A stretch of 64,000 nt of DNA from Falsibacillus pallidus (GCF_003350505.1 NZ_QQAY01000006.1:62001-126000), one strand, 5' to 3'; counted from the stretch's first letter, positions 31,880 to 41,214 are shown. The notes: a model not told the origin generated them from the sequence alone. Program-made: numbers and translations.

Positions 31880-33706
31880 ATGGAATCTGTTTTACTCAGT
31901 TTAATGATCATCGCGGTGCTCGGCATTGCGTCACAATGGGTTTCATGGAGATTTCGTCTTCCAGCTATTGTCGTCATGTCAATTGCGGGTCTGCTTGCAG
32001 GGCCGATTACAGGGTTCCTGCACCCGAAAGAAGTATTTGGCGACCTATTCAATCCGATTATTTCGCTGGCCGTTGCCGTGATTTTATTTGAAGGAAGTCT
32101 CAATCTTGATTTTCGTGAAGTCAGGGGATTGGAACGTCCGGTACTGCGAATCGTCACCATTGGTGCATTCATCGCATGGATTCTTGGATCCCTTGCTGCG
32201 CATTATGTAGCAGGCCTTTCCTGGGCTGTCGCTTTTGTTATTGGCGGATTGTTCATCGTGACCGGACCGACTGTCATTCTTCCGTTATTGAGGCAGGCAA
32301 GGCTGAAGCCGCGTCCGGCAGCCATATTGAAATGGGAAGGAATCATCGTCGACCCATTCGGCGCCCTTCTATCGGTTTTTGCATTTGAAATTATCAAGTT
32401 CATGATTTCCCAGAAAGAAACGATTGGTTCTCTGGGAATGTTTTTCTTGGCGTCGCTTCTTGCCGCGTTCTTCGGTTGGCTCGTCGGAAAAGGCCTTGGA
32501 TTGATGCTCGAAAAGGGGCATATCCCAGAGTTCCTGAAGTCGCCGATTGTCTTTGCGTCAGTGCTGGCTTGTTTTACGCTTTCGGATGAGATCTACCATG
32601 AAACAGGGCTGCTGGCTGTCACGGCAATGGGAATCACTTTGGCTAATATGCATATCTCTTCAATATCTGAGATGAGGTATTTCAAAGAAAATATTTCTGT
32701 TTTACTCATCTCGACCATTTATATCATGCTGACTTCTGCTCTGAGTATGGACGTTCTATTGCAGATCTTCAGCTGGAAATTAATCGGTTATGTCCTTCTG
32801 ATGCTCTTTATAGTCCGTCCGCTTTCCATCGGCATTTCCACAATCAAGACGGATATGTCCACAAAGGAAAAGACACTTGTAGGATGGATTGCACCGAGAG
32901 GGATTGTGGCGTTGACGGTATCCGGTTATTTTTCCAGTGTGCTTTCTGATGCGGGCTTTAAAGGTGCGGGACTTTTGACCCCACTGACACTTGCGCTTGT
33001 TTTCTCAACGGTGTGTGCCCACGGCTTCTCCATTAAATGGCTGGCGAAGAAGCTGGACCTTTCCATTGGGGACGAACCTGGCGTTCTTATTGTAGGAGGG
33101 AATCCCTTCACAGTGGGACTGGCGAAAATTTTTCAGGAACTCGAATTGCCGACAGTCATCGCTGATTCTTCATGGAGCCACCTGGTCAAAGCCAGAAATG
33201 AAGGAGTGAAGACCTATCGAGGGGAGATCTTATCAGAACAAACAGAGTTCCACCTGGATCTCACTCCATACGAATATTTGATTGCCGCAACGGACTTGGA
33301 CTCATACAATGCCCTTGTCTGTACGACATTTATTCCAGAACTGGGCCGGAACAACCTTTTCCAGCTCAGCCTTCGAAAAAATAAAGCGGGCGATGTCGAC
33401 AGGCTGGAGCATACCATCGGAGGAAGGATCCTGTTCAAGGAAGAGGCAACATGGGAAATGCTGAATGACAAGATGGAGAAAGGATATGTTTTCCGAAAGA
33501 CAACATTGTCTGACCAGTATGATTTCGATCAATACTTGGAAGAGAGAAAGGAAGGGACCGTCCTGCTTTTCATTCATAAATCCTCCCGGAAAATTGAATT
33601 CTTCACGGATGAAAGTGAACTGAAAGGGGATGAGGGCGATCTTATCGTCAGTCTCGCTCCTCCTGAAGAGGTTAAAGCACGAGAAGAACGTGATAAAAAA
33701 GAATAG
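31880..33706 (+). CDS. cation:proton antiporter (CPA1/NhaP type) with cytoplasmic TrkA-like domain
   Basis: A 608-residue protein with about twelve helices in residues 1-395. The ion-binding region shows VAVILFEGSLNLDFREVRG, VTGPTVILPLLRQARLKPRP and EGIIVDPFGALL; WIAPRGIVALTVSGYFS is the conserved late helix. Residues about 400-520 form a nucleotide-binding fold (VLIVGGNPFTVGLAKIFQEL), as in TrkA-N/KefC, followed by a TrkA-C-like tail. It should exchange Na+ or K+ for H+, with gating by a bound ligand. GGGGGA selects the ATG at 31880. The dehalogenase gene starts 11 nt after the stop. Confidence 0.88.
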   Translation: MESVLLSLMIIAVLGIASQWVSWRFRLPAIVVMSIAGLLAGPITGFLHPKEVFGDLFNPIISLAVAVILFEGSLNLDFREVRGLERPVLRIVTIGAFIAWILGSLAAHYVAGLSWAVAFVIGGLFIVTGPTVILPLLRQARLKPRPAAILKWEGIIVDPFGALLSVFAFEIIKFMISQKETIGSLGMFFLASLLAAFFGWLVGKGLGLMLEKGHIPEFLKSPIVFASVLACFTLSDEIYHETGLLAVTAMGITLANMHISSISEMRYFKENISVLLISTIYIMLTSALSMDVLLQIFSWKLIGYVLLMLFIVRPLSIGISTIKTDMSTKEKTLVGWIAPRGIVALTVSGYFSSVLSDAGFKGAGLLTPLTLALVFSTVCAHGFSIKWLAKKLDLSIGDEPGVLIVGGNPFTVGLAKIFQELELPTVIADSSWSHLVKARNEGVKTYRGEILSEQTEFHLDLTPYEYLIAATDLDSYNALVCTTFIPELGRNNLFQLSLRKNKAGDVDRLEHTIGGRILFKEEATWEMLNDKMEKGYVFRKTTLSDQYDFDQYLEERKEGTVLLFIHKSSRKIEFFTDESELKGDEGDLIVSLAPPEEVKAREERDKKE

Positions 33707-33716
33707 GAGGAATACG

Positions 33717-34388
33717 ATGACTAACACAATTAAAGCTTTTATTTTTGATGCTTATGGAACACTATTCGATGTTCATTCCGTGATGGAAAAATGCAATGAA
33801 TTCTATCCTGGCAAAGGGGAGGCAATAAGCCAGACATGGAGAAGGAAGCAATTGGAGTACTCCTTCCTTCGTCAGCTGATGGGGAATTATGAAACGTTCA
33901 TGGATATTACAAGGGATGCCTTAAAATATGCTGTGTTGGAAAATAAAGAAGAACTTCATCCGGAAAAGGAAGGAATGCTGATGAAGCAGTATTTGAAGCT
34001 TCAGCATTACCAAGAGGTAGAGTCCGTTCTTTCGCAGCTAAAGCAAGCAGGCAAGACATTGGCGATCTTCTCTAATGGATCACATGATATGCTCGATCCA
34101 TTAGTGGAGCAGGCGGGATTCACCAGTCTATTGGACAAGGTCATCAGCATTGATGAAGTGAAACAATATAAACCAACTCCTGCGTCCTACATGCATGTTT
34201 TAAAAACCTTAGACGTCAAGAGAGAAGAAGTGCTCTTCATGTCGTCGAATGGATGGGATATTTCAGGAGCGAAAAACTTCGGATTTCATACAGCGTGGAT
34301 CAATCGAAATAAACTTCCGGTGGAGGAGCTCAATCTGACGCCGGATCGCATCTATGAAGATTTGAACGGAATTCTTGATTGGAAATAG
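33717..34388 (+). CDS. haloacid dehalogenase, type II (HAD superfamily)
   Basis: A 223-residue HAD enzyme. The nucleophile motif is AFIFDAYGTLFDVHSVME; motif II is IFSNGSHDML; the conserved Lys lies in EVKQYKPTPASYMHVL; the acidic motif is SSNGWDISGAKNFGFHTAWI. The DAYGTLFD opening and SSNGWD... end are specific to L-2-haloacid dehalogenases, which hydrolyse 2-haloacids to hydroxyacids. The natural substrate in this cell is unknown. It has a good AGGAGG site and is the second gene of the antiporter operon. Confidence 0.9.
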   Translation: MTNTIKAFIFDAYGTLFDVHSVMEKCNEFYPGKGEAISQTWRRKQLEYSFLRQLMGNYETFMDITRDALKYAVLENKEELHPEKEGMLMKQYLKLQHYQEVESVLSQLKQAGKTLAIFSNGSHDMLDPLVEQAGFTSLLDKVISIDEVKQYKPTPASYMHVLKTLDVKREEVLFMSSNGWDISGAKNFGFHTAWINRNKLPVEELNLTPDRIYEDLNGILDWK

Positions 34389-34421
34389 AAAAACGCCAGC
34401 CTGTCATGAAGGCTGGCGTTT
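34389..34421. terminator. bidirectional terminator between convergent genes
   Basis: AAACGCCAGCC/GGCTGGCGTTT hairpin. T-runs on the minus strand (TTTTTC) and a shorter one on the + strand let it serve both the dehalogenase and the DUF915 gene. Confidence 0.85.
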
Positions 34422-34427
34422 ACTGTA

Positions 34428-35282
34428 TTAATTTTCTCCGTGAATCTTTTTAGGCGTCCATAGGAATTGAGAAATCAGACGGTCCACGAGTTCGGTTTCA
34501 TGAAGACCGCTGTGCGAGATGCTTTGGTCTTTTATGATGGACTCTTTATACTGTTCAGGTCTTGCTATGTCACGCATCCCTGTAGCGCTCTCGACAGATA
34601 CGACCTGGTCTCCCATTGCGCCGATCGAAAGCACTTGGATCGTTGGATCGAATTTATCGCGATTTTCCAACAGCCTTTTTTGAGCTTCCGATCCAGGCTT
34701 TAAGTCCACAACGGCAGGGCCAGTATTGACTTTATCATATGACGCTCTCGTCACTCCCTGGAATGGGGTGCTGATGGTGATGAATTTCAACGGCAGAGGA
34801 TAGTCGCTGCTGCCATAAGTGTTTTCTAAATATTGAGTAGTGACCAGACCGCCCATGGAATGTGCCACGAGATAGACTTGGTCCACGTTATATTTTCCTT
34901 TTAATTCCTTCATGATCTTTTGCAGCCAGAAGGAAGTATCATTGATGGTTGCACGGTTGTTTTCAAATACAACCTGTATCAACGGATGCTTTTGCCCAAT
35001 TGGCAGCGATCCTTTGAACGTCAAGTGTCCTTCCTTATCCACAAAGCAGAGAAGGGTTCGCTTTCCCAAATTATATCGCTGGTCGAAGCGGTTCATCATT
35101 GTTTTAAATGAATTGAATGTACCTTTATAGCCGTGTACAAACACAGTAGGAATTTTATCTTCGGGTTCAAGGTTCGAGTTCTGTGATTGAACCTGAGTGC
35201 TTCGGATGAATAGATAAATAAGGCCAACAATCACCACTGCACCGACTAAAATACTTTTGTAAGAGAATTTTTGTATGTTCAA
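34428..35282 (-). CDS. membrane-anchored alpha/beta hydrolase, DUF915 family
   Basis: A 284-residue protein with one N-terminal membrane segment (about 11-28), so the catalytic domain is outside the cell. The oxyanion region is PTVFVHGYKGTFNSFKTMMN, the nucleophile elbow is LVAHSMGGLVTTQYLE, an acidic residue follows in GAMGDQVVSV, and the His is likely in SISHSGLHE. These match the DUF915 lipase-like family, whose members are extracellular esterases or lipases of unclear substrate. It is a single-gene unit. Confidence 0.88.
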   Translation of the reverse strand: MNIQKFSYKSILVGAVVIVGLIYLFIRSTQVQSQNSNLEPEDKIPTVFVHGYKGTFNSFKTMMNRFDQRYNLGKRTLLCFVDKEGHLTFKGSLPIGQKHPLIQVVFENNRATINDTSFWLQKIMKELKGKYNVDQVYLVAHSMGGLVTTQYLENTYGSSDYPLPLKFITISTPFQGVTRASYDKVNTGPAVVDLKPGSEAQKRLLENRDKFDPTIQVLSIGAMGDQVVSVESATGMRDIARPEQYKESIIKDQSISHSGLHETELVDRLISQFLWTPKKIHGEN

Positions 35283-35383
35283 TGTTATGTCTCCCTTATA
35301 TGTCTCTGATTATATTGTAAGTTATTTTACAGAAGTTTTACACCGGTAATATTTCGGTAATATATTACAATTTTTTGAAATCT

Positions 35384-35412
35384 GTTTAGCAACAAACTTT
35401 GAGAAAAGAGCC
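35384..35412 (-). repeat. terminal fragment of the dispersed 172-bp element
   Basis: On the minus strand it reads GGCTCTTTTCTCAAAG then TTTGTTGCTAAAC, matching the first 30 bp of the copy at 59853. The rest of the element is absent. Confidence 0.6.
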
Positions 35413-35440
35413 TTTTGAAAAAAACATGCAAATAGGCGTT

Positions 35441-35469
35441 CACCTAGAAAAGCTGTCTTTCATACACTA
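35441..35469 (+). promoter_or_regulatory. sigma-K-type sporulation promoter
   Basis: CACC at 35441-35444 and CATACACTA at 35461-35469, spacer 16 bp. This fits the sigma-K consensus (mACm, 16-17 bp, CATA-N3-TA) fully. It lies 45 nt before the double P-loop ATPase gene and implies mother-cell expression late in sporulation. Confidence 0.75.
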
Positions 35470-35513
35470 GTCGATGAAGGCTCCTGAACGATTACTTAAC
35501 TGGAGGGTATGAA

Positions 35514-36623
35514 ATGACAGCGAAAATCATCAATTATTATGCAGGCGGCAATACAGCCAGAGGATTTCACAGCTTATTTGAATCCAATCTTCAAGGATTG
35601 GATAAATTATTTATTTTAAAGGGTGGACCAGGAACAGGCAAGTCATCGCTTATGAAGCAAATCGGCCAGGATTGGCTGAGAAATGGGTATAACATTGAAT
35701 TTCTCCATTGTTCTTCCGACAACGAATCCATAGACGGTGTCATCATTCCATCCTTGAAAGTAGGCATTGTGGATGGGACGGCACCGCACGTCATCGAGCC
35801 GAAAGCCCCGGGTGCCATTGAGGAATATGTGAATTTAGGCGAAGCATGGGATTCCGCTAAACTCGCTGCTCATAAAACGGAAATAATTGAATTGAGTTCC
35901 CGCATAACAGAATCTTTCCAAAAGGCCTATAGTGTGTTTCATGACGCCTTATTGATTCACGATGAATGGGAAAAAATCTACATCGAAAACATGGATTTTC
36001 AAAAAGCCAATCAACTCACCGTCGATTTGATTGATGAGCTTTTTGGCAAAATGTACGTCAACAAAGCCGCAGAGGTGCGCCATCGCTTCTTAGGGGCTGC
36101 GACGCCAAAAGGACCAGTGGACTTCATTCAAAATCTGACGGAGGACATTTCTTATCGGTACTTCATTAAAGGAAGGCCGGGTTCAGGGAAATCCACGCTT
36201 TTGAAAAAATTGGCGGCTGTAGCGGAAGACAGAGGATTCGATGTGGAAGTCTACCACTGCGGATTCGATCCGAATAGCCTGGATATGGTCATCGTCCGCG
36301 AACTGGATTTTGCGATATTCGACAGTACGGCTCCCCACGAATACTTTCCTGCCAGGGAAGGCGATGAAATCATCGATATGTATTCAAGGGTCATTACATC
36401 AGGAACGGATGAGATCTACGAGGATGCGCTCAAAGATATCGCCGGACGCTACGCCAATAAAATGAAGGAAGCGACAGCTTATCTGGCCAAAGCCAAAAAC
36501 CTTCATGACCAGCTTGAGGGCATCTACGTCAGCGCTATGGATTTCTCCAAGATAGACACGATCAAATCCCAGATCCATGATGCGATTTTAAGTCTCGAGC
36601 CTGTGAAGCAGACGCAAAATTAA
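35514..36623 (+). CDS. duplicated P-loop ATPase of unknown function (PRK06851-like)
   Basis: A 369-residue protein with two nucleotide-binding sites: LKGGPGTGKSSLMKQI (P-loop about 37-44) and IKGRPGSGKSTLLKKL (about 220-227). The halves are an internal duplication: in both, the P-loop is followed by a HC..D..S-D motif and a D-x-TAPH strand (VDGTAPHVIEP near 87-96; FDSTAPHEYFP near 269-279). The family is conserved in spore formers, as far as I recall, and has no known role. A clean sigma-K promoter at 35441-35469 suggests action in the mother cell during spore maturation. Confidence 0.85.
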   Translation: MTAKIINYYAGGNTARGFHSLFESNLQGLDKLFILKGGPGTGKSSLMKQIGQDWLRNGYNIEFLHCSSDNESIDGVIIPSLKVGIVDGTAPHVIEPKAPGAIEEYVNLGEAWDSAKLAAHKTEIIELSSRITESFQKAYSVFHDALLIHDEWEKIYIENMDFQKANQLTVDLIDELFGKMYVNKAAEVRHRFLGAATPKGPVDFIQNLTEDISYRYFIKGRPGSGKSTLLKKLAAVAEDRGFDVEVYHCGFDPNSLDMVIVRELDFAIFDSTAPHEYFPAREGDEIIDMYSRVITSGTDEIYEDALKDIAGRYANKMKEATAYLAKAKNLHDQLEGIYVSAMDFSKIDTIKSQIHDAILSLEPVKQTQN

Positions 36624-36635
36624 AGATGGTGAGCC

Positions 36636-36667
36636 AGCCCTGGAGCATATACTGCCGGGGCTTTTTT
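36636..36667 (+). terminator. Rho-independent terminator after the P-loop ATPase gene
   Basis: AGCCC/GGGGCT stem with a long loop, then TTTTTT. Confidence 0.75.
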
Positions 36668-36752
36668 CATATAGTTGCTAAAGAATTTTCATATCAAAAG
36701 TGGATTGAGCAGATAATAGTAGGGGAAAAGATGAAGAGGTGAGGGGAAGCGT

Positions 36753-37745
36753 GTGGGTTTTCAATTGATTGAAGCTTATATACCGGAAGAGCGGTTTTCT
36801 TCTATAAATGAAAATATACAGAAATTCAATCCTTTGGAGATTTGGACAAGGAAGGTTGATTCCGATTGTATACTCATTCGTCTTCTCGTTGATTCTACAG
36901 CCATTGAAGACATCTTGGACTACTTTGAACGAACTTCTGCCCAAGTGGAAGACATGGATATCCTGCTCTTCCAGGTGGAAGCGTACATCTCCAAAAAATA
37001 CACTGCGGAAAAAGAAGAAAAGCATGAGGCCCATCTAGAAAGGGCAAGCAGGCAGGAATTGTATTCCAGCATCGAAGACAGCGCCACATTAAATGCAGGC
37101 TATTTCCTATTTGTACTGATTGCAGCCATTGTCGTCACAATCGGTTTGATCAAGAACAGTCCTTCCATCGTCATCGGCGGGATGGTGATCGCTCCATTGC
37201 TTGGACCCGTTGTGGGTGTTGCGTTTGCTTCCATCCTAGGGGACTTTAAACTGCTTAGGCGTTCTGTCCTCACAGTGATAGCGGGAATCGTGTTGTCTGC
37301 TGTCATTTCAATCATAATGGGGCGTTTATTTGGGGTTCCATTAAAAAGCGGTGAGTTTCTATCGAGGACCTCTGTAGCGATTTCAGATATCCTATTGGCA
37401 CTGGCTGCGGGGGCTGCTGGAGCATTATCGACCATGAAGAAATTCCCGAGTGCGCTTGTCGGCGTCATGGTAGCAGTGGCCCTCATGCCTCCTGCAGCCG
37501 TGATGGGAATGTCAGCAAGCGTATTTTTGTGGCCGGAAACATTGCGTTCAACGGTGCTGCTTTCCGTTAATATCTGTTCGATTTTATTCTCAGCGGTTAT
37601 TGTATTTTCGCTCGCGGGAATAAGGCCGGTGAAGTACGAAGACATAAAAATTGCCAATAACTCACGAAACTTTTCCATTATATTTGTCGGCATCATTGTC
37701 CTCTTGCTTTTAATGGAGGTATTATATTTAAATCATCTGCATTAA
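36753..37745 (+). CDS. DUF389 (TIGR00341-like) membrane protein
   Basis: A 330-residue protein: a soluble N-terminal domain (about 1-95) and a C-terminal membrane domain with about six to seven helices. NAGYFLFVLIAAIVVTIGLI, SIVIGGMVIAPLLGPVVGVA and MVAVALMPPAAVMGMS are characteristic of DUF389. The function is unknown; a transporter is plausible. The start is GTG at 36753 with GAGGGGAA upstream. It stands alone between two promoters. Confidence 0.88.
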   Translation: MGFQLIEAYIPEERFSSINENIQKFNPLEIWTRKVDSDCILIRLLVDSTAIEDILDYFERTSAQVEDMDILLFQVEAYISKKYTAEKEEKHEAHLERASRQELYSSIEDSATLNAGYFLFVLIAAIVVTIGLIKNSPSIVIGGMVIAPLLGPVVGVAFASILGDFKLLRRSVLTVIAGIVLSAVISIIMGRLFGVPLKSGEFLSRTSVAISDILLALAAGAAGALSTMKKFPSALVGVMVAVALMPPAAVMGMSASVFLWPETLRSTVLLSVNICSILFSAVIVFSLAGIRPVKYEDIKIANNSRNFSIIFVGIIVLLLLMEVLYLNHLH

Positions 37746-37790
37746 CTGTCTTTTTAGTATAAACAATTCGCGAGAAATATGTTAAATTAA

Positions 37791-37820
37791 TTGTAGTTAA
37801 AGCTTTGAAAACTATATAGT
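37791..37820 (+). promoter_or_regulatory. sigma-A promoter of kbl-tdh
   Basis: TTGTAG (37791-37796) and TATATA (37813-37818), spacer 16 bp; TATAGT at 37815-37820 with 18 bp is an alternative. A short inverted pair GTCC/GGAC (37821-37837) would lie at the transcript start. Confidence 0.65.
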
Positions 37821-37845
37821 GTCCGCTGCAGGTGGACAAGTGTAT

Positions 37846-37859
37846 TTTAAGCGTTTTCA
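37846..37859 (+). promoter_or_regulatory. CcpA cre site upstream of kbl
   Basis: TTTAAGCGTTTTCA matches the cre consensus TGWAARCGNTWNCA at all but the second position. It lies about 20-35 bp downstream of the predicted transcription start and 30 bp before the kbl ATG, where CcpA would act as a roadblock. This implies repression of threonine breakdown by preferred sugars. Confidence 0.7.
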
Positions 37860-37890
37860 TAAAATATAAAAAATTCATGGAGGGATCACT

Positions 37891-39081
37891 ATGTCAAGTA
37901 AAGCATTAGATCAGTTTTTAAATGAAAACCTGAATGATTTGAAAGAAAGAGGCCTTTACAATGAAATCGATCCTGTAGGCACACCGAATGGTCCTGTCAT
38001 TAAAATCAATGGTAAAGAACTAATAAACTTATCTTCAAATAATTACTTGGGTCTCGCAACGAACCCGCGTATGAAAGAAAAAGCGGTGGAAGCTGTTAAA
38101 GAGTGGGGCGTCGGTGCAGGTGCGGTACGTACCATCAACGGAACACTCGAACTTCACACCCGCTTGGAAGAAAAAATCGCAGAATTCAAGGCTACTGAAG
38201 CTGCCGTTGCATTCCAATCCGGATTCAACTGCAACATGGGTGCCATTTCTGCAGTCATGAACAAAAATGATGCCATTCTTTCCGATGAATTGAATCACGC
38301 ATCGATCATTGACGGCTGCCGTCTTTCAAAAGCGAAAATCATCCGTTTCAACCACTCTGATATGGATGACCTTCGCCAAAAAGCGAAAGAAGCAAAAGAG
38401 TCCGGCCAATACCAAAAAATCATGGTCATCACGGACGGCGTATTCTCCATGGATGGAGATGTTGCAAAGCTTCCTGAAATCGTGGAAATTGCAGAAGAGT
38501 TCGACTTGATCACATATGTCGATGATGCACATGGATCCGGCGTCCTTGGAAAAGGGGCAGGAACCGTTAAACATTTCGGTTTATCCGACCGTGTTGACAT
38601 GCAAATGGGAACTCTTTCAAAAGCGATCGGAGTTGTCGGAGGCTATGTTGCCGGGAAGCAAAACTTAATCGATTGGCTAAAAGTGGCCGCTCGCCCATTC
38701 TTGTTCTCAACAGCTCTTACACCTGCAGATGTGACAGCCTGCACTGAAGCAATCACCATCTTGATGGAAAGCACTGAATTGCATGATAAGCTTTGGGAAA
38801 ACGGAAACTATCTGAAGCAAGGGCTTAAATCAATCGGCTTTGATATCGGTAACAGCGAGACGCCAATCACACCGGTCATCATCGGGGAAGAAAAAGCGAC
38901 TCAAACATTCAGTAAACGCCTTTATGAAGAAGGAGTCTACGCGAAATCCATCGTATTCCCTACCGTTCCAAGAGGGACAGGCCGTGTGAGAAATATGCCG
39001 ACAGCTGCACATACAAAGGAAATGCTCGATAACGCCATTTCCATTTATGAAAAAGTCGGAAAAGAAATGGGTATCATCTAA
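37891..39081 (+). CDS. kbl: glycine C-acetyltransferase (2-amino-3-ketobutyrate CoA ligase)
   Basis: A 396-residue PLP enzyme of the alpha-oxoamine synthase family. The PLP Lys is in [31 protein letters not shown] and [14 protein letters not shown] are conserved, and the C-terminal [20 protein letters not shown] is family-specific. It converts 2-amino-3-oxobutyrate and CoA to glycine and acetyl-CoA. The threonine dehydrogenase gene follows 41 nt downstream, so the two form the threonine-to-glycine route. The start has a strong site (GGAGGG). Confidence 0.95.
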   Translation: MSSKALDQFLNENLNDLKERGLYNEIDPVGTPNGPVIKINGKELINLSSNNYLGLATNPRMKEKAVEAVKEWGVGAGAVRTINGTLELHTRLEEKIAEFKATEAAVAFQSGFNCNMGAISAVMNKNDAILSDELNHASIIDGCRLSKAKIIRFNHSDMDDLRQKAKEAKESGQYQKIMVITDGVFSMDGDVAKLPEIVEIAEEFDLITYVDDAHGSGVLGKGAGTVKHFGLSDRVDMQMGTLSKAIGVVGGYVAGKQNLIDWLKVAARPFLFSTALTPADVTACTEAITILMESTELHDKLWENGNYLKQGLKSIGFDIGNSETPITPVIIGEEKATQTFSKRLYEEGVYAKSIVFPTVPRGTGRVRNMPTAAHTKEMLDNAISIYEKVGKEMGII

Positions 39082-39122
39082 ATTTTATTTGAACGGTTTT
39101 AGCGACTAGGAGGAAATAGATT

Positions 39123-40070
39123 ATGAAAAAAGTACTTGTGACCGGTGCACTCGGTCAAATCGGTTCTGAGCTTGTCACGAAGCTGCGCAGCGTGTACGGA
39201 GCGGACAACATTTTAGCAACGGATATCCGTGAAACGGACAGCGAAGTCGTAACCGGCGGTCCGTTTGAAACCTTGGACGTTACCGATGCTCAAAGAATGC
39301 ATGACCTTGCAAAGAAATATGAGGTGGATTCCATCATCCACCTGGCGGCACTTCTTTCTGCCACTGCAGAAGCGAAGCCCCTTCTTGCCTGGAACTTGAA
39401 CATGGGTGGACTTGTCAATGCGCTTGAAACAGCAAGGGAACTGGACTGCCAGTTCTTCACGCCAAGTTCCATCGGTGCTTTCGGTCCTTCCACTCCGAAG
39501 GACAACACGCCTCAGGATACGATCCAGCGTCCGACAACGATGTATGGAGTCAATAAAGTATCAGGCGAATTGCTTTGCGACTACTACTACCAGAAGTTCG
39601 GTGTGGATGCACGCGGTCTGCGCTTCCCTGGATTGATTTCCTATGTTGCGCCTCCAGGCGGCGGTACGACTGACTATGCAGTAGAAATCTATTATGAAGC
39701 CATCAAAAATGGCCGATACACTTCCTACATCGACAAAGGCACATACATGGACATGATGTACATGCCGGATGCCCTTAATGCCATCGTCGACTTGATGGAA
39801 GCTGATCCTGCGAATTTGAAGCACCGCAACTCATTCAACGTGACTGCGATGAGCTTTGAGCCGGAACAAATCGCTGCTGAGATCCGCAAGCACATCCCAA
39901 CGTTCGAGATGGACTACCAAGTGGATCCAATCAGACAAACAATCGCCAACAGCTGGCCGAACTCCATCGACCCTTCTGCAGCAAAAGAAGAGTGGGGATT
40001 CAAGGCTGAATATGATTTAGCGAAAATGACAGCTGATATGCTGGACAAATTGAAAACGAAATTAGGATAA
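39123..40070 (+). CDS. tdh: L-threonine 3-dehydrogenase, short-chain (epimerase-like) type
   Basis: A 315-residue extended short-chain dehydrogenase: NAD-binding [14 protein letters not shown], catalytic TPSSIGAFG, and the YxxxK pair in [17 protein letters not shown]. The substrate-specific [20 protein letters not shown] is typical of NAD-dependent threonine dehydrogenases of the GalE-like branch, not the zinc-dependent type found in E. coli. It oxidises threonine to 2-amino-3-oxobutyrate for Kbl. Enzyme order and spacing support coexpression, and a terminator follows at once. Confidence 0.92.
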   Translation: MKKVLVTGALGQIGSELVTKLRSVYGADNILATDIRETDSEVVTGGPFETLDVTDAQRMHDLAKKYEVDSIIHLAALLSATAEAKPLLAWNLNMGGLVNALETARELDCQFFTPSSIGAFGPSTPKDNTPQDTIQRPTTMYGVNKVSGELLCDYYYQKFGVDARGLRFPGLISYVAPPGGGTTDYAVEIYYEAIKNGRYTSYIDKGTYMDMMYMPDALNAIVDLMEADPANLKHRNSFNVTAMSFEPEQIAAEIRKHIPTFEMDYQVDPIRQTIANSWPNSIDPSAAKEEWGFKAEYDLAKMTADMLDKLKTKLG

Positions 40071-40078
40071 GATAATGG

Positions 40079-40109
40079 AACCGCCGGTGCAAAATGCCGG
40101 CGGTTTTTT
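40079..40109 (+). terminator. Rho-independent terminator of kbl-tdh
   Basis: AACCGCCGG/CCGGCGGTT stem followed by TTTTTT. Confidence 0.9.
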
Positions 40110-40203
40110 ATGCGTAATTAATTCCCGTATAGGTTGTATATTCCAATAATTTGATGGTTTATTGAAGAGAATGTGGCGAAATATTGAGAATTCCTGCTTT
40201 GAT

Positions 40204-40252
40204 TTGTGAAGTGTGTCACATAGTGTTTGGTCTTCCCTATGGTGGGTATAGT
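40204..40252 (+). promoter_or_regulatory. qox promoter region with Rex/Fnr-like palindrome
   Basis: TTGTGAA-N4-GTCACAT (40204-40221) fits the Rex operator (TTGTGAA-N4-TTCACAA) with two mismatches. It also contains a perfect TGTGA-N6-TCACA Fnr-type site (40205-40220). A -10 box TATAGT lies at 40247-40252 with a poor -35 (TGTTTG at 40224-40229). The palindrome is centred near -46, suited to redox control of the oxidase. Confidence 0.65.
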
Positions 40253-40323
40253 CGAGTAAAAAGGGTGTTAACGATTGAAGAACCATCATACTTAATCATA
40301 GATCAAAAAGGCAGGTGACAAGA

Positions 40324-41214
40324 TTGAGAAAACTACTTAAGCCAATGGGTTTATTGGCCATCGTTGCATTATCTACATTCCTTGGCGGGTGTCAGCTGAC
40401 TGTTTTGGATCCAAAGGGTCCAGTTGCTGAGCAGCAGAAAGATCTCATTTATTGGTCCATCGGCTTCATGCTGTTCATCGTGGCCGTCGTATTCGTCCTT
40501 TTCTCAATTATCATTGTTAGATATCGCGAGAAGAAGCTTCCGGAAGGATATGAACCGCCAGATCATCACGGCAACACGTTTTTGGAAATTATTTGGACAG
40601 TCATCCCAATTCTGATTGTTATCGCCCTTGCTATTCCAACAGTCAAAACCATTTATGCATTGGATAAAGCACCGGAAGCCACTTCCCATAAGAAGCCATT
40701 GGTGATCCATGCAACTTCAGCTGAATGGAAATGGATGTTCAGCTATCCTGAGCAGAACCTTGAGACCGTCAACTATCTGGTCATTCCTGAAGACCGGCCA
40801 ATCCTATTTAAATTGACTTCGGCAGATTCCATGTCAGCTTTATGGATTCCTTCATTGGGCGGACAGGAATATAACATGGCAGGAATGCAGACAGAGCTTT
40901 ATCTGCAGGCAGACAAGCCCGGCATCTATGAGGGCCGCAACGCCAACTTCAACGGAGAAGGGTTTGCTGATCAGAAGTTTAAAGTAAAAGCCGTTACGCA
41001 AGAAGAGTACGATAAATGGGTGAAAGACAAGCAGAAGTCAGCACCTAAATTAACGAAAAAAGAATATGATCACTTGCTTCTGCAAGGCCACGCAAAAGAA
41101 ATGACATTTTCATCTACCCATCTTCAATATGTAGACCATTCCAAGATGCATAATGCAGGCTATGCAGAGAAGATAAGAAAACAGTCGGAAAAACAACAAG
41201 ATAAAGCGCACTAG
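40324..41214 (+). CDS. qoxA: cytochrome aa3 quinol oxidase subunit II
   Basis: A 296-residue lipoprotein: signal peptide RKLLKPMGLLAIVALSTF with lipobox LGGC, two transmembrane helices (about 45-67 and 88-108), then a cupredoxin-like domain outside the membrane. VLDPKGPVAEQQKDLI and HGNTFLEIIWTVIPILIVIA closely match B. subtilis QoxA. No CuA cysteine motif is present, as expected of a quinol oxidase. The TTG at 40324 is well spaced from AGGCAGGTGA and gives a proper signal peptide; GTG at 40315 overlaps that site. First gene of qoxABCD. Confidence 0.95.
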   Translation: MRKLLKPMGLLAIVALSTFLGGCQLTVLDPKGPVAEQQKDLIYWSIGFMLFIVAVVFVLFSIIIVRYREKKLPEGYEPPDHHGNTFLEIIWTVIPILIVIALAIPTVKTIYALDKAPEATSHKKPLVIHATSAEWKWMFSYPEQNLETVNYLVIPEDRPILFKLTSADSMSALWIPSLGGQEYNMAGMQTELYLQADKPGIYEGRNANFNGEGFADQKFKVKAVTQEEYDKWVKDKQKSAPKLTKKEYDHLLLQGHAKEMTFSSTHLQYVDHSKMHNAGYAEKIRKQSEKQQDKAH

